A DNA stretch of 64,000 nt. Origin: Rhizobium sp. WYJ-E13. Lineage in GTDB: Bacteria > Pseudomonadota > Alphaproteobacteria > Rhizobiales > Rhizobiaceae. The stretch covers positions 3,038,001 to 3,102,000 of the forward strand of contig NZ_CP076853.1 in the NCBI RefSeq assembly GCF_018987265.1, read 5' to 3'. A program made the translations under genes and the position numbers. The stretch's first letter is position 1, and every line of letters begins with the position of its first letter. Below, piece by piece: positions 17,515-25,820 of this stretch. The notes under the pieces are model-generated. The model was not told the origin of the DNA and searched no databases. It was given only the letters and a program-made list of their open reading frames with translations.

Positions 17515-18349
17515 GATCATCGGCGGCCTCGGAACGAGCCACGTCCCTTCGATCGGCGCAGCCCTCGACAAGGGCCTGCGCGACACGCCGGACTGGAAGT
17601 CTTTCTTCGATGGCTACGAAGCCGGCAAGCAGTGGATGCGTGAGGCGCGGCCCGACATCGCCGTCGTCGTCTTCAACGATCATGGCAACAGCTTCTTCCT
17701 CGACCGCGTGCCGACCTTCGCCGTCGGCGTGGCGGAAACTTATCAGCCGGTCGATGAAGGCTGGGGACCGAGGCCCATTCCAGCCTTCGAAGGCGCCGCC
17801 GATTTCTCCTGGCACTTCGTCGACAGACTGGTCGAGCGTCACTTCGATCCGCTGGTCTGCCGCGAGATCGAGGTCGATCACGGCCTGCAGGTGCCGATGG
17901 AGCTGTTCTTCGGCCGGCCTGAACGCTGGCCGGTCAAGGTTCTGCCGATCTGGGTGAATACGATCCAGTATCCCATCCCCACACCGCAGCGCTGCTGGGA
18001 AATGGGCAAGGTCTTGCGCGAGGCGATTGAAAGCTGGCCAGGCGACGAGCGCGTCGTCATCCTCGGCACCGGCGGCCTGTCGCATCAACTGCAGGGCGCC
18101 CGCGCCGGCTTCATCAATCAGACAGCCGATCGCGCCTGGCTGGATGGTATCGCCGCCAATCCCGAACCCTACCGCGCCATGAGCCGCGAAGATTATGTCG
18201 AGCAGTTCGGCTCTGAAGGCGCCGAACTCATCATGTGGCTTGTCATGCGCGCCGCGATGAACGAGCGGGTGAACCTCATCCACAAGCACTACCATGCCCC
18301 GGCCTCCATGACCGGCGCCGGCATGGTCGTTCTGGAAAACGCCGCCTGA
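17507..18349 (+). CDS. ligB: Extradiol dioxygenase catalytic subunit (LigB-type)
   Basis: This class III Fe(II) dioxygenase cleaves protocatechuate or gallate between carbons 4 and 5. The 280-residue protein keeps the LigB iron ligands at His12, His59 and Glu240 and the active-site His125 and His193. From residue 59 on, each is two residues earlier than in the classic LigB (12, 61, 242, 127, 195). The downstream genes make the 4-oxalomesaconate route. No LigC dehydrogenase or LigI lactonase is in the window, which favours gallate as substrate, although those genes could be elsewhere. Confidence 0.92.
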   Translation: MAKIIGGLGTSHVPSIGAALDKGLRDTPDWKSFFDGYEAGKQWMREARPDIAVVVFNDHGNSFFLDRVPTFAVGVAETYQPVDEGWGPRPIPAFEGAADFSWHFVDRLVERHFDPLVCREIEVDHGLQVPMELFFGRPERWPVKVLPIWVNTIQYPIPTPQRCWEMGKVLREAIESWPGDERVVILGTGGLSHQLQGARAGFINQTADRAWLDGIAANPEPYRAMSREDYVEQFGSEGAELIMWLVMRAAMNERVNLIHKHYHAPASMTGAGMVVLENAA

Positions 18350-18675
18350 TGCCCGCCTTCTTCCTCATGCGCTGCCTGCATCATGCCGGGCAGGAGGCTG
18401 CTCGCGATCTGCACCGCCCGGCCCATCGCGCCTGGGTGCAGTCGGGCGGCGAGGGCCTTGCGACGGTGCTGATCGGCTCTGCGCTGCAGGACGAGAGCGG
18501 AGCCTCGATCGGCAATTTCGGTATATTGGAAACGACCGGTATCACTGCGGCGAAAGCGTTTGCGGAAGGAGACCCTTTCAACAAGGCAGGCATCGTGGCA
18601 AAGATCGAGCTGACGCCACTGCCTGCGACATTCCAGGCTGGACGCGTCAGCGATCCGATGACACCAAGGACATAG
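18349..18675 (+). CDS. YciI-like (YCII domain) protein
   Basis: A 108-residue protein with the YCII fold pattern: a hydrophobic first strand (FFLMRCLHH), a region HRAWVQSGGEGLATVLIGS, and an acidic EGDPFNKAGI motif near the C-terminus. The start overlaps the ligB stop (TGATG), so it is translationally coupled to the dioxygenase. YciI-like proteins appear beside several aromatic-degradation genes, sometimes as dehalogenase- or lactonase-like enzymes. Its role here is unknown. Confidence 0.8.
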   Translation: MPAFFLMRCLHHAGQEAARDLHRPAHRAWVQSGGEGLATVLIGSALQDESGASIGNFGILETTGITAAKAFAEGDPFNKAGIVAKIELTPLPATFQAGRVSDPMTPRT

Positions 18676-18703
18676 AGTTTAGTTCCGCCACCAGCGGGAA
18701 GAG

Positions 18704-18798
18704 TGCCCCGGAGAGGGGCGATGAGGGGGCCGGCGAAGCAAGAGAGGGAACGACGGGAACGAGAGGGACGGTCGCTTGCAAGCCACGGCCCCCTCATC
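18704..18798. repeat. Palindromic intergenic element between convergent operons
   Basis: GATGAGGGGGCCG (18720-18732) and CGGCCCCCTCATC (18786-18798) are perfect 13-bp inverted arms, and a short GCCCC/GGGGC hairpin precedes the left arm. It resembles the GC-rich CCCTCATC-type repeats scattered between rhizobial genes. It lies between the ends of the YciI-like gene and the convergent DUF1932 gene, so it may also act as a terminator. The rest of 18676-18823 holds nothing else recognisable. Confidence 0.5.
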
Positions 18799-18823
18799 CA
18801 GGCCGCGACGGATCCTTGCTTGC

Positions 18824-19690
18824 TCAACTCTTCTGCGGTTTCAGCCGTATCTCCAGCACGCGTCCGACAGTTTCTTCCAATCCGTCTGCCTGCCCAACGC
18901 CGCAGGCGCCCATGCGCTCCTGCACTTCGGCGATCTCCGCTGCCAAGCCGCCGCAAAGCCCGAGCGCATCCAGCGTTGCGGCACTCTCCCGCATCTCGGC
19001 CGCCCGTCGCCGGCCGTGCCGCGTCGTGCGTTCCATCTGGTATTCGGCAAATTGCGGCCAGTTGAGGCCGGGGAAAGAACCCGAAAGCGAGGAGAGGATT
19101 TCCTCATAGCAGCCGGACGCCTTTGCCGCGAGCAAGGCCTCGACGGTGATCGCCTCCAGCCCTTTCACGAAAAGGGAACGCACCATCTTGATCGCCGTCG
19201 CGGCACCGGGCGCCATACCCGCAATCTCGGCAGAAAAACCGAGGCGGAGAAGTTCCGGCAATAACCTTTCGGCCGGCGCACCGGCAAGCAGCACCGGCGT
19301 CCGATGCTTGCGCGGATGAACCGGCGCCATGACGGCCATATCGAGATAATTGCCGCCAGCCGCTTCCACGGCGGCAGCCGTCTCCCGCTTTCTGCCGGGA
19401 GAGACCGAATTGATATCGATCACCACCTGCCCCTGGCGCAGACGCGGCAGGAGCGGTTCGATAGCCAGCAGGCTTTGATCGGCGGTGACGGCGCTGAACA
19501 CCCAGTCAACCTCCGAAAGCCCGGCAATAGTCTCCGAAATCTCGGCGCCGCGCGTCCGCATCGCATCCCGCACGGCCTCTCCATTCGAGGCAAGCAGGAT
19601 ATCATAGGCGATGAAGCTCAGGCCCGGCCGACTGAGCCCTTCGTGAAATGCCCTCGCCGCTTCGCCGTACCCAAGAAACCCGATCTTCAT
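18824..19690 (-). CDS. NAD(P)-binding dehydrogenase-like protein with DUF1932 domain
   Basis: A 288-residue protein with an N-terminal Rossmann motif (KIGFLGYGEAARAFHEGL). It then has a 6-phosphogluconate/3-hydroxyisobutyrate dehydrogenase-like core (DINSVSPGRKRE, LDMAVMAPVHP, AIKMVRSLFVKGLEAI) and a C-terminal DUF1932 region. The active-site Lys (KMVRS) is kept. It is the last gene of the minus-strand operon galB-galC-galD. The reaction is not known; it may handle a side product or reduce a ring-fission intermediate. Confidence 0.82.
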   Translation of the reverse strand: MKIGFLGYGEAARAFHEGLSRPGLSFIAYDILLASNGEAVRDAMRTRGAEISETIAGLSEVDWVFSAVTADQSLLAIEPLLPRLRQGQVVIDINSVSPGRKRETAAAVEAAGGNYLDMAVMAPVHPRKHRTPVLLAGAPAERLLPELLRLGFSAEIAGMAPGAATAIKMVRSLFVKGLEAITVEALLAAKASGCYEEILSSLSGSFPGLNWPQFAEYQMERTTRHGRRRAAEMRESAATLDALGLCGGLAAEIAEVQERMGACGVGQADGLEETVGRVLEIRLKPQKS

Positions 19691-19738
19691 GTCAGTCTCC
19701 ACCTGCAGGGCCACGTCGCGCTCGAAGCACCGCTGCGC

Positions 19739-20797
19739 TTATGCAAAGACATATCCATCAAAAAGCTTGCGGGCAGTGCGCAGCACGGCCGCATCGGTCA
19801 CCACACCGTCCCGGACGGTTGCGATCACGCTCATCTCACCGGTCGGATGTTCAACCGAGAGCAGCTTTTCGTCACCATCGGGCACGATGGCGAGTTCTAC
19901 CGCTGGCCCTTCCGGCAGCAAACAGGCCGTCGCTACGCTGACGGCACCGAGTACGCCGATCGCATCATGGCAACGATGCGGAATGAAGGTGCGCGTCGAA
20001 ATCGCGCCACCGGCTCTTGGCCGCGAAACCATCGTCATCTTCGGCACCGATTTCTTCGAGACATCACCGAGATTCATCATCGGCCCGGCCCTCAGTCGGA
20101 TTGCCTCCAGCTTTGCCCGCAGCTCCTTGTTGGCTTCAAGCTCATCAGACGTTTCCATGCCCTCAATGCCGAGATCACTGGCCAGCATGACGACACAGGG
20201 CATGCCGTTATCGATCAGCGTGCATGCGACGCCCTCAATGACATCGACCGCATGCCCCGTCGGCAGAAGCGCACCGCAGCTCGAACCCGCGGTATCCGCG
20301 AAAGTGATCGGCACCGCAGCTGCCGTGCCCGGCACGCCGTCGATACGGGCATCCCCTACGTAGGTGACGCGACGATCCGGCGTTGATATCTTCGCGGTGG
20401 CGATCTGCCCGGTATTTTCCATGAAGATGCGCACGTCCGTCTGCCCGTCCTCGGCCTCGATCAGGCCGCGCTCGATGGCAAAGGGCCCGACACCGGCAAG
20501 GATATTGCCGCAGTTCTGCGCATCGGTGACGATTGGCTCATCGACGAAGACCTGCAGGAAGAGATAGTCGACATCGGCACCAGGCCGCTGCGACCGCTTT
20601 ACCACGGCCACCTTGGAGGTCAGCGGGTCCGCACCTCCCATGCCATCGATCTGTCGCGGATCGGGCGACCCCAGGGCGCGAAGCAGAAAGCCATCGCGAT
20701 CTTCGGGCAGATCTTCCGCCAGGAAATAGCCGCCCTTGGACGTGCCGCCGCGCATCCACATGCAGCGTACGCCCTGCTGCGGAATGGCGTCAGACAT
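19739..20797 (-). CDS. galD: 4-oxalomesaconate tautomerase (PrpF family)
   Basis: Predicted to convert keto and enol forms of 4-oxalomesaconate after gallate ring cleavage. The 352-residue protein has PrpF-family landmarks: [13 protein letters not shown] near the N-terminus, [21 protein letters not shown], and a long conserved core. It overlaps the galC gene by 8 nt. PrpF relatives isomerise aconitate or methylaconitate; the neighbouring aldolase and hydratase support the oxalomesaconate function. Confidence 0.88.
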   Translation of the reverse strand: MSDAIPQQGVRCMWMRGGTSKGGYFLAEDLPEDRDGFLLRALGSPDPRQIDGMGGADPLTSKVAVVKRSQRPGADVDYLFLQVFVDEPIVTDAQNCGNILAGVGPFAIERGLIEAEDGQTDVRIFMENTGQIATAKISTPDRRVTYVGDARIDGVPGTAAAVPITFADTAGSSCGALLPTGHAVDVIEGVACTLIDNGMPCVVMLASDLGIEGMETSDELEANKELRAKLEAIRLRAGPMMNLGDVSKKSVPKMTMVSRPRAGGAISTRTFIPHRCHDAIGVLGAVSVATACLLPEGPAVELAIVPDGDEKLLSVEHPTGEMSVIATVRDGVVTDAAVLRTARKLFDGYVFA

Positions 20798-21461
20798 ATT
20801 TCAGCCCCTTCTCCGTGAGCCTTTCGCGCATCTTGTAGATGTCGAGCCCGAGTTCCCCTGCAGCAAGCCGCCGGCGCTTGTCTTCCTCCGCCGTAACACG
20901 CTGTTCGGCCTTGCCGGCGACCTCGGCCGCCTCTTCCCGGCCCACGACGCAGACCCCATCATCATCGGCAACGATGACATCGCCTGGATTGACCAATACA
21001 CCGGCGCAAACGACGGGAATATTGACCGAACCGAGCGTCTCCTTGACCGTGCCCTGCGCAAAAATCGCCTTGGACCAGACCGGAAAATTCATCGCCTTGA
21101 GATCGGCGACGTCGCGCACGCCGGCATCGATGACGAGCCCGCGGCAGCCCCGCGCCATGGCAGACCTCGCCAGCAGATCACCGAAATAACCGTCCTCGCA
21201 GGGACTGGTTGGCGCAAGCAGCAGAATGTCGCCCGCCTTGATCTGCTCGATTGCCACATGCAGCATCCAGTTGTCGCCGGGAGGCGCGGAGATGGTCACC
21301 GCGCTCGCCGCGATCCTCGCGCCCGGATAGATCGGCCGCATGTAGCTCGCAAGCAGGCCCTTGCGGCCTTGCGCCTCATGCACTGTCGCCACTCCGCAGG
21401 CAGCGAGGCGATCGATGACGGACTGCTCCGCCCGTGCGATGTTTTGAACGACGACACCCAT
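20790..21461 (-). CDS. galC: 4-carboxy-4-hydroxy-2-oxoadipate aldolase (RraA-fold)
   Basis: Predicted to split 4-carboxy-4-hydroxy-2-oxoadipate into pyruvate and oxaloacetate. The 223-residue protein has the LigK/GalC pattern: [33 protein letters not shown] (metal- and substrate-binding region), and [14 protein letters not shown]. It overlaps galB and galD by 1 and 8 nt, so translation is coupled. Confidence 0.9.
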   Translation of the reverse strand: MGVVVQNIARAEQSVIDRLAACGVATVHEAQGRKGLLASYMRPIYPGARIAASAVTISAPPGDNWMLHVAIEQIKAGDILLLAPTSPCEDGYFGDLLARSAMARGCRGLVIDAGVRDVADLKAMNFPVWSKAIFAQGTVKETLGSVNIPVVCAGVLVNPGDVIVADDDGVCVVGREEAAEVAGKAEQRVTAEEDKRRRLAAGELGLDIYKMRERLTEKGLKYV

Positions 21462-22189
21462 CAGAGTTCATCCACGGTGCGCGGGAAGACGGACTGGAAA
21501 CCCTCCGCATGTGTCGACTTGCGGCCCCCGGACTGTCCGCCGGAATTGCGCGTGAAGTGGTTGCCGCGATTTTCGGCGATGTTCTTGTAATAATGCCAGA
21601 GGTGTTCCTGCCCTTCCATGCACTGGATCGCCGCCCACTTCTTCTCCCAGACGGGCGAGATATCGAGGAAGACGTCGGGCTTCCATTCCATCTGTTCGGT
21701 CTGGTGCGGCTCGAAAAGATAGAGCTGCGGCGCACCCAGGATCTTCTCGCCGGGATTATGACCCCATGCCTGCGCAATCATCCGCGCCTCGAGTGCCACC
21801 TGCGTCGCATACATATGGTCGGTATTATAGGGATCCCATTTGGAATGGCTGAGCATGAATTCCGGCTGCACGGCGCGGATCACATCGACCAGCCGGAATT
21901 TTGCCTCCTGATCGACGACAAGCGGATAATCGCCGAGATCGAAGAACTGGATGTCGTGCGCTCCAAGTGCCTTGGCGGCATTCTCGGCCTCGACGCGACG
22001 CTCTGCCTTCACCTTTTCCAGCGTCATCCGGGCATTCTTCCAGAGCTTGGCGCTCTCGCCGCGTTCGCCATAGGACAGGCAGACAACGGTGACTTCATAG
22101 CCCTTTTCCTGATGCAGGGCGATCGCACCGCCGCAGCGCCAGACGAAATCTGCCGAATGAGCGCTGATGACCAAGGCCGTCTTTGCCAT
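21461..22189 (-). CDS. galB: 4-oxalomesaconate hydratase (PIG-L family)
   Basis: GalB-type enzymes hydrate 4-oxalomesaconate with a zinc-dependent PIG-L/LmbE fold. The 242-residue protein has [17 protein letters not shown] at the N-terminus (zinc motif, usually AHPDD) and a [20 protein letters not shown] zinc site in the middle. The variant AHSAD is also the form expected in GalB proteins. The gene is second in the operon after the VOC dioxygenase and overlaps galC by 1 nt. Confidence 0.88.
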   Translation of the reverse strand: MAKTALVISAHSADFVWRCGGAIALHQEKGYEVTVVCLSYGERGESAKLWKNARMTLEKVKAERRVEAENAAKALGAHDIQFFDLGDYPLVVDQEAKFRLVDVIRAVQPEFMLSHSKWDPYNTDHMYATQVALEARMIAQAWGHNPGEKILGAPQLYLFEPHQTEQMEWKPDVFLDISPVWEKKWAAIQCMEGQEHLWHYYKNIAENRGNHFTRNSGGQSGGRKSTHAEGFQSVFPRTVDEL

Positions 22190-22192
22190 GAA

Positions 22193-23152
22193 CTAGTCCT
22201 TCCTCCCCACGGGGGGCGTGCCATGCGTATGAAATGTCTCGATCGTCTTCAGGCCCCAGGCCTGGCCCTTCTTGCGCTCGGTCTCCGTCCAGGTGACGGT
22301 CGGCCAATCGGGTCTCAGGATCAGCCGCGCCCCGGCATTGGCGAGCTCGACGCGATTGCCCGAGGGTTCCCAGACGTAGAGGAAGAAGGTGCCCTGGATT
22401 GCATGCTTGTGCGGGCCGGTTTCGATATGGACGCCGTTTTCGAGGAAGATATCTGCCGCGCGCAGAATGTCCTCGCGCTGATCGACGGCGTAAGTAACAT
22501 GGTGAAACCGCCCCCTCGCCCCGGTATGGTCCTCGGAATAGGCGATATCATAGGTCTTGTTGTTGACAGTGAACCAGCAACCGCCAAGCCTTCCGTTGTC
22601 GAGCAGGATCTGCTCCGTTACCCGGCTGCCGAGCGCCCTGATCATGAAATCACGGATCGCCCTGACATCGCTCGCAAGCAGGTTCAGATGGTCTAGCCGG
22701 CGCGGGCTGGCGCCGCGTCCATGATATCGTTGGGCAATATTCTTCAGCGCCGGGCGCTCACCTTCAGGCGCCTCGTAGACATGCGTGTCGTAATAGAGTT
22801 CGAAAATATGGCCGTCCGGATCAGTGAAGCGATAGGCATGGCCATGTCCCGCATCGCCTTCCACCCAGCCGATACCGCGGCCCATCTCCTCGATCACCTT
22901 TACCCGGCGCTCCAGGGCTTCCGGAGACGAAGTGCGATAGCCGACATGCCCGACACCAGTCGTATAGTGACGCACCAGCTTCAACGTATGGAATTCGTAA
23001 TCGTCGAAGGCACGCAGATAGGCGACGCCATCTTCGATCAGGCTGGGTGTAAGCCCATAGACCCGCGTGAAGAAATCGAGGCTTTGCTCGAAACGGTCGC
23101 TATAGAGCTCCACATGACCGAGATGGGCGACGTCAAAGCACGGCTCTGTCAT
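22193..23152 (-). CDS. Type I extradiol (VOC-fold) dioxygenase
   Basis: A 319-residue, two-domain vicinal-oxygen-chelate protein. The second domain supplies the predicted Fe(II) ligands: His in RRLDHLNLL, His in RFHHVTYAV and Glu in GNRVELA. The protein resembles catechol 2,3-dioxygenases. It is the first gene of the operon with galBCD. The pathway already has LigAB, so this enzyme may act on another catechol or a methylated intermediate (for example 3-O-methylgallate) or on a side substrate. A leader ORF overlaps its start. Confidence 0.86.
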   Translation of the reverse strand: MTEPCFDVAHLGHVELYSDRFEQSLDFFTRVYGLTPSLIEDGVAYLRAFDDYEFHTLKLVRHYTTGVGHVGYRTSSPEALERRVKVIEEMGRGIGWVEGDAGHGHAYRFTDPDGHIFELYYDTHVYEAPEGERPALKNIAQRYHGRGASPRRLDHLNLLASDVRAIRDFMIRALGSRVTEQILLDNGRLGGCWFTVNNKTYDIAYSEDHTGARGRFHHVTYAVDQREDILRAADIFLENGVHIETGPHKHAIQGTFFLYVWEPSGNRVELANAGARLILRPDWPTVTWTETERKKGQAWGLKTIETFHTHGTPPVGRKD

Positions 23153-23198
23153 GCAGCAATCCCCCGGCAGTGGCCTCGCCAGCCCTCAAAAATCTCAT
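23133..23198 (-). CDS. Possible 21-residue leader ORF before the VOC dioxygenase
   Basis: An ATG at 23198 has the best ribosome-binding site in this area (GAGGAGG, about 6 nt upstream). It opens a 21-codon frame that ends 20 nt inside the dioxygenase gene, in another frame. It could couple or regulate translation of the dioxygenase. The peptide has no recognisable features, so it may be chance. Confidence 0.35.
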   Translation of the reverse strand: MRFLRAGEATAGGLLHDRAVL

Positions 23199-23517
23199 GA
23201 TGATCCTCCTCGCAGGCGAGCGCCTCCACGTTCGCTTGCCGTCGAAAACACTAGAAAGGTCGCCGGCAGCAGGCAATTTCGTTCTGCTGACGGGTCATAA
23301 GCTGAGGTTACAGATACCCATAGAAGCGGGCGGAAAGGACGGCCGCCAAAACTCCCTCCGGCGACCGCCCACCTCGGCCAGAAACTGTCGCGGGCAGGCT
23401 GCCTTCAGGCAGTTCAGCTCCTCTTTCCGCAGCCGGAATGCATACTGACTTCTCAAGAAACCCACTGAATTTCAGCATTTAACACGGAAATCGACTCATA
23501 ATGATTGAATTTGGCTT

Positions 23518-23531
23518 TATAATGTATACAT
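23518..23531 (+). promoter_or_regulatory. TATAAT box with overlapping ATGTATACAT operator before metF
   Basis: TATAAT (23518-23523) overlaps the exact palindrome ATGTATACAT (23522-23531), 38 bp before the metF-like start. A repressor here would cover the -10 box and start point. The 23199-23568 stretch otherwise shows only a short CTGCCT/AGGCAG hairpin near 23400 and AT-rich DNA from 23440. Confidence 0.65.
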
Positions 23532-23568
23532 TTTGAAGATGCGGAGGAGCATCGAAGGGAGCGATGAA

Positions 23569-24489
23569 ATGGCCTTACTGAATTTCGCCGGCAAGTCGAG
23601 AGGGCACGCTCCGGAGCCGGAATTCGCGGACATAATCGAGGGTTGGTCAATCGAGGTCATGCCGCGCACGGCCGCTAAGATCGATGATTTCCGCGCGCTT
23701 CTGCCGATCGGGACGCGTGTCTATATCGCCCACCTCGACGGCACCCCCATCGAGGACATGGTTGCAACAGCAAGACGGCTGAACGCACAGGGTTTTCCAG
23801 TCATGCCGCACATCCCGGCTCGCAGCATTCCTGATATCAGCACATTGGCAGACTGGCTCGAACGCTACCGCAGTGAAGCCGACGTCCGCCAGGCGCTGCT
23901 GCTCGGTGGCGGCAGGACCACCCCCATAGGCGATTTTCACAGCTCGATGCAATTGATCGAGACTGGCCTTTTCGATCATCACGGCTTCACGCATCTGCAT
24001 TTTGCCGGGCATCCGGAAGGCAGCCGCGCTGTCGATCCGGATGGATCGACAGCGCTTGCCGATCGGGCACTGCTCTGGAAGCAGGATTTCGCTTCGCGCA
24101 CCGAAGCGAAGCTCGCCCTCACCACCCAGTTTACCTTCGAGCCGCAACCCCTGATCGATTGGGCGGAGCGCATTCAGGAGGCCGGTGTCACCATGCCTAT
24201 CCATGTCGGCATTGCAGGCCCGGCACAGCTGCAAACGTTGATAAAATACGCGATCTCCTGCGGCATCGGTCCATCCATGAAGGTGCTGCAAAAGCGCGCC
24301 ATGGACATAACCAAGCTGCTGCTCCCCTATGAGCCAACGGAACTCGTCGCTGCCCTTGCCGATCACAAGGCAAGAAGGCCTGAAAGCCTCATCAGCCGGT
24401 TACACATCTTCCCGCTCGGCGGCATTCAGGTGGCAACAGACTGGATGAACAAGCACCGTTCCGTCGAAACACCTATTGCGCTACCCTGA
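23569..24489 (+). CDS. metF: Methylenetetrahydrofolate reductase-like protein (MetF family)
   Basis: A 306-residue protein with the MetF-type TIM barrel: EVMPRTAAKIDD, MPHIPARSIPD, LLLGGGRTTP, and FEPQPLIDWAERIQEAGVTMPIHVGIAGPA. It binds FAD and folate in the family. In LigM/DesA pathways the MetF protein oxidises 5-methyl-THF back to methylene-THF. The ATGTATACAT site shared with ligM supports that role over methionine synthesis. The ATG at 23569 has AGGGAG upstream. Its stop overlaps an ATG of the LysR frame, but 24522 is preferred there. Confidence 0.85.
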   Translation: MALLNFAGKSRGHAPEPEFADIIEGWSIEVMPRTAAKIDDFRALLPIGTRVYIAHLDGTPIEDMVATARRLNAQGFPVMPHIPARSIPDISTLADWLERYRSEADVRQALLLGGGRTTPIGDFHSSMQLIETGLFDHHGFTHLHFAGHPEGSRAVDPDGSTALADRALLWKQDFASRTEAKLALTTQFTFEPQPLIDWAERIQEAGVTMPIHVGIAGPAQLQTLIKYAISCGIGPSMKVLQKRAMDITKLLLPYEPTELVAALADHKARRPESLISRLHIFPLGGIQVATDWMNKHRSVETPIALP

Positions 24490-24521
24490 TGCGGCCCGGC
24501 AGCGGGCTTTCAGGAAGAGCC

Positions 24522-25718
24522 ATGCCGACGCCACTCCACCCAAATCTGCGCCATATCAGGCTATTCGTCGCCTGCGCCGAGACCGGCTCGCTGACCTCGG
24601 CCGCAATCACCCTCGGCATCACCCAGCCGGCAGCCTCGCAGGCCCTTCGGCGACTGGAGGAGTTGCTGAACGCAACTCTTATCGAACGTGATACCATGGC
24701 GTTGACGGCGGAAGGGAAAGTCGTCCTGAAGCGGTTCGGCCGCCTCAGTGATCTCATCCGCCAAGCCTGCGCGCCCATGGCAAAAGCGGCAATCGACACT
24801 ATCGAGACGCGTCTGACGTGGCCGCACCTTCATGCCATCACGGGTTTTGCCGAGCATGGCAGCTTCAGCGCCGCAGCCCGAATGCTCTCACTATCAGAAC
24901 CAGCCATACAGCGCGCCGCCCGCGAAGCCGAAGCCATGATGGGCATTTCCCTCTTCGAAAATTCCGGCAGGAATGTTCGTCTGACCACCATGGGTCTTTC
25001 CGCCGCCCGCTGGCTCGGCCTGGCACTTTCCGAATTCGAAAGCCTGCGTGACGAACTCCTGGAGGCTCACAACCACTATGCCGGTCGTATTTCGATCGGT
25101 ACCCTCCCGCTGACGCGCACGTTCCTCGTGCCCGACGTGATCGCCGTTCTCGCCAGCCGCTATCCGCATGCGCGTTTCGAAATCATGGAGGGCAGTTATG
25201 AAGTCCTGATCGACGATCTCGATCGCGGCCGTATCGATGTCCTCGTCGGCGCACTGCGCAGGAGCCTTGTCTCCAAGACCCTGTATCAGGAACCGCTCTT
25301 CGATTTCGAACTCAGCATCGTCGGACGCGCCAACCATCCGCTGAAGCGGCGTCGAGAGATCACCCCGGACGACCTCGCAGACTATCCCTGGATCGTCGCC
25401 CGGCGGGACACGCCTTCGCGTGAGACCTTCAACGCCATGGCTGCAACCTTTCCCGCAGGCAAACCTGCACGCCAGAGCGTCGAAACCGGCTCGCTCAATG
25501 CGATCAGGGGCGTGCTCCTGAAATCCGATCATCTCGCCCTGCTCTCTCGCCATCAGATCCGCTATGAACTGGAGGCAGGCTTCCTCTCGGCGATCGATTA
25601 TCCGCTGCCGGATTCCCGTCGCCCCGTCGGCGTCACATTGCGCCGCCACTGGCTGCCGACAGCCCTTCAGGCTGAATTTCTGGCCCTGCTGAGGGAGCAT
25701 TCGATAGGGCTGGATTGA
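24522..25718 (+). CDS. LysR-type regulator with two tandem HTH domains
   Basis: The 398-residue protein starts with a LysR HTH (residues 9-66; TGSLTSAAITLGITQPAASQALRRLEE). A second similar HTH follows (residues 100-157; HGSFSAAARMLSLSEPAIQRAAREAEAMMGISLFE). The usual LysR effector domain runs from about 185 to the end (ISIGTLPLTRTFLVP, GRIDVLVGALR). Typical LysR proteins have one HTH and about 300 residues. CAGGAAG before the ATG at 24522 supports this start. It follows metF directly and may be in its transcript. Target genes are unknown; the aromatic locus is the natural guess. Confidence 0.86.
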   Translation: MPTPLHPNLRHIRLFVACAETGSLTSAAITLGITQPAASQALRRLEELLNATLIERDTMALTAEGKVVLKRFGRLSDLIRQACAPMAKAAIDTIETRLTWPHLHAITGFAEHGSFSAAARMLSLSEPAIQRAAREAEAMMGISLFENSGRNVRLTTMGLSAARWLGLALSEFESLRDELLEAHNHYAGRISIGTLPLTRTFLVPDVIAVLASRYPHARFEIMEGSYEVLIDDLDRGRIDVLVGALRRSLVSKTLYQEPLFDFELSIVGRANHPLKRRREITPDDLADYPWIVARRDTPSRETFNAMAATFPAGKPARQSVETGSLNAIRGVLLKSDHLALLSRHQIRYELEAGFLSAIDYPLPDSRRPVGVTLRRHWLPTALQAEFLALLREHSIGLD

Positions 25719-25820
25719 TATTTAGCGTCACTCTTCGGAGCCCCTTGCCGTGCTTTCCAAGCTTCCGGCAAGCAACGCAACACAATATGCTGCGGCATCT
25801 GACTCTCTGAGAACCTGCAT

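Noticed and set aside
23569..24489. MetF-like gene as housekeeping methionine-pathway metF
   Set aside because: Its promoter has the same operator as ligM and ligAB and it lies in the aromatic locus; one-carbon recycling is the better explanation, though not proven.
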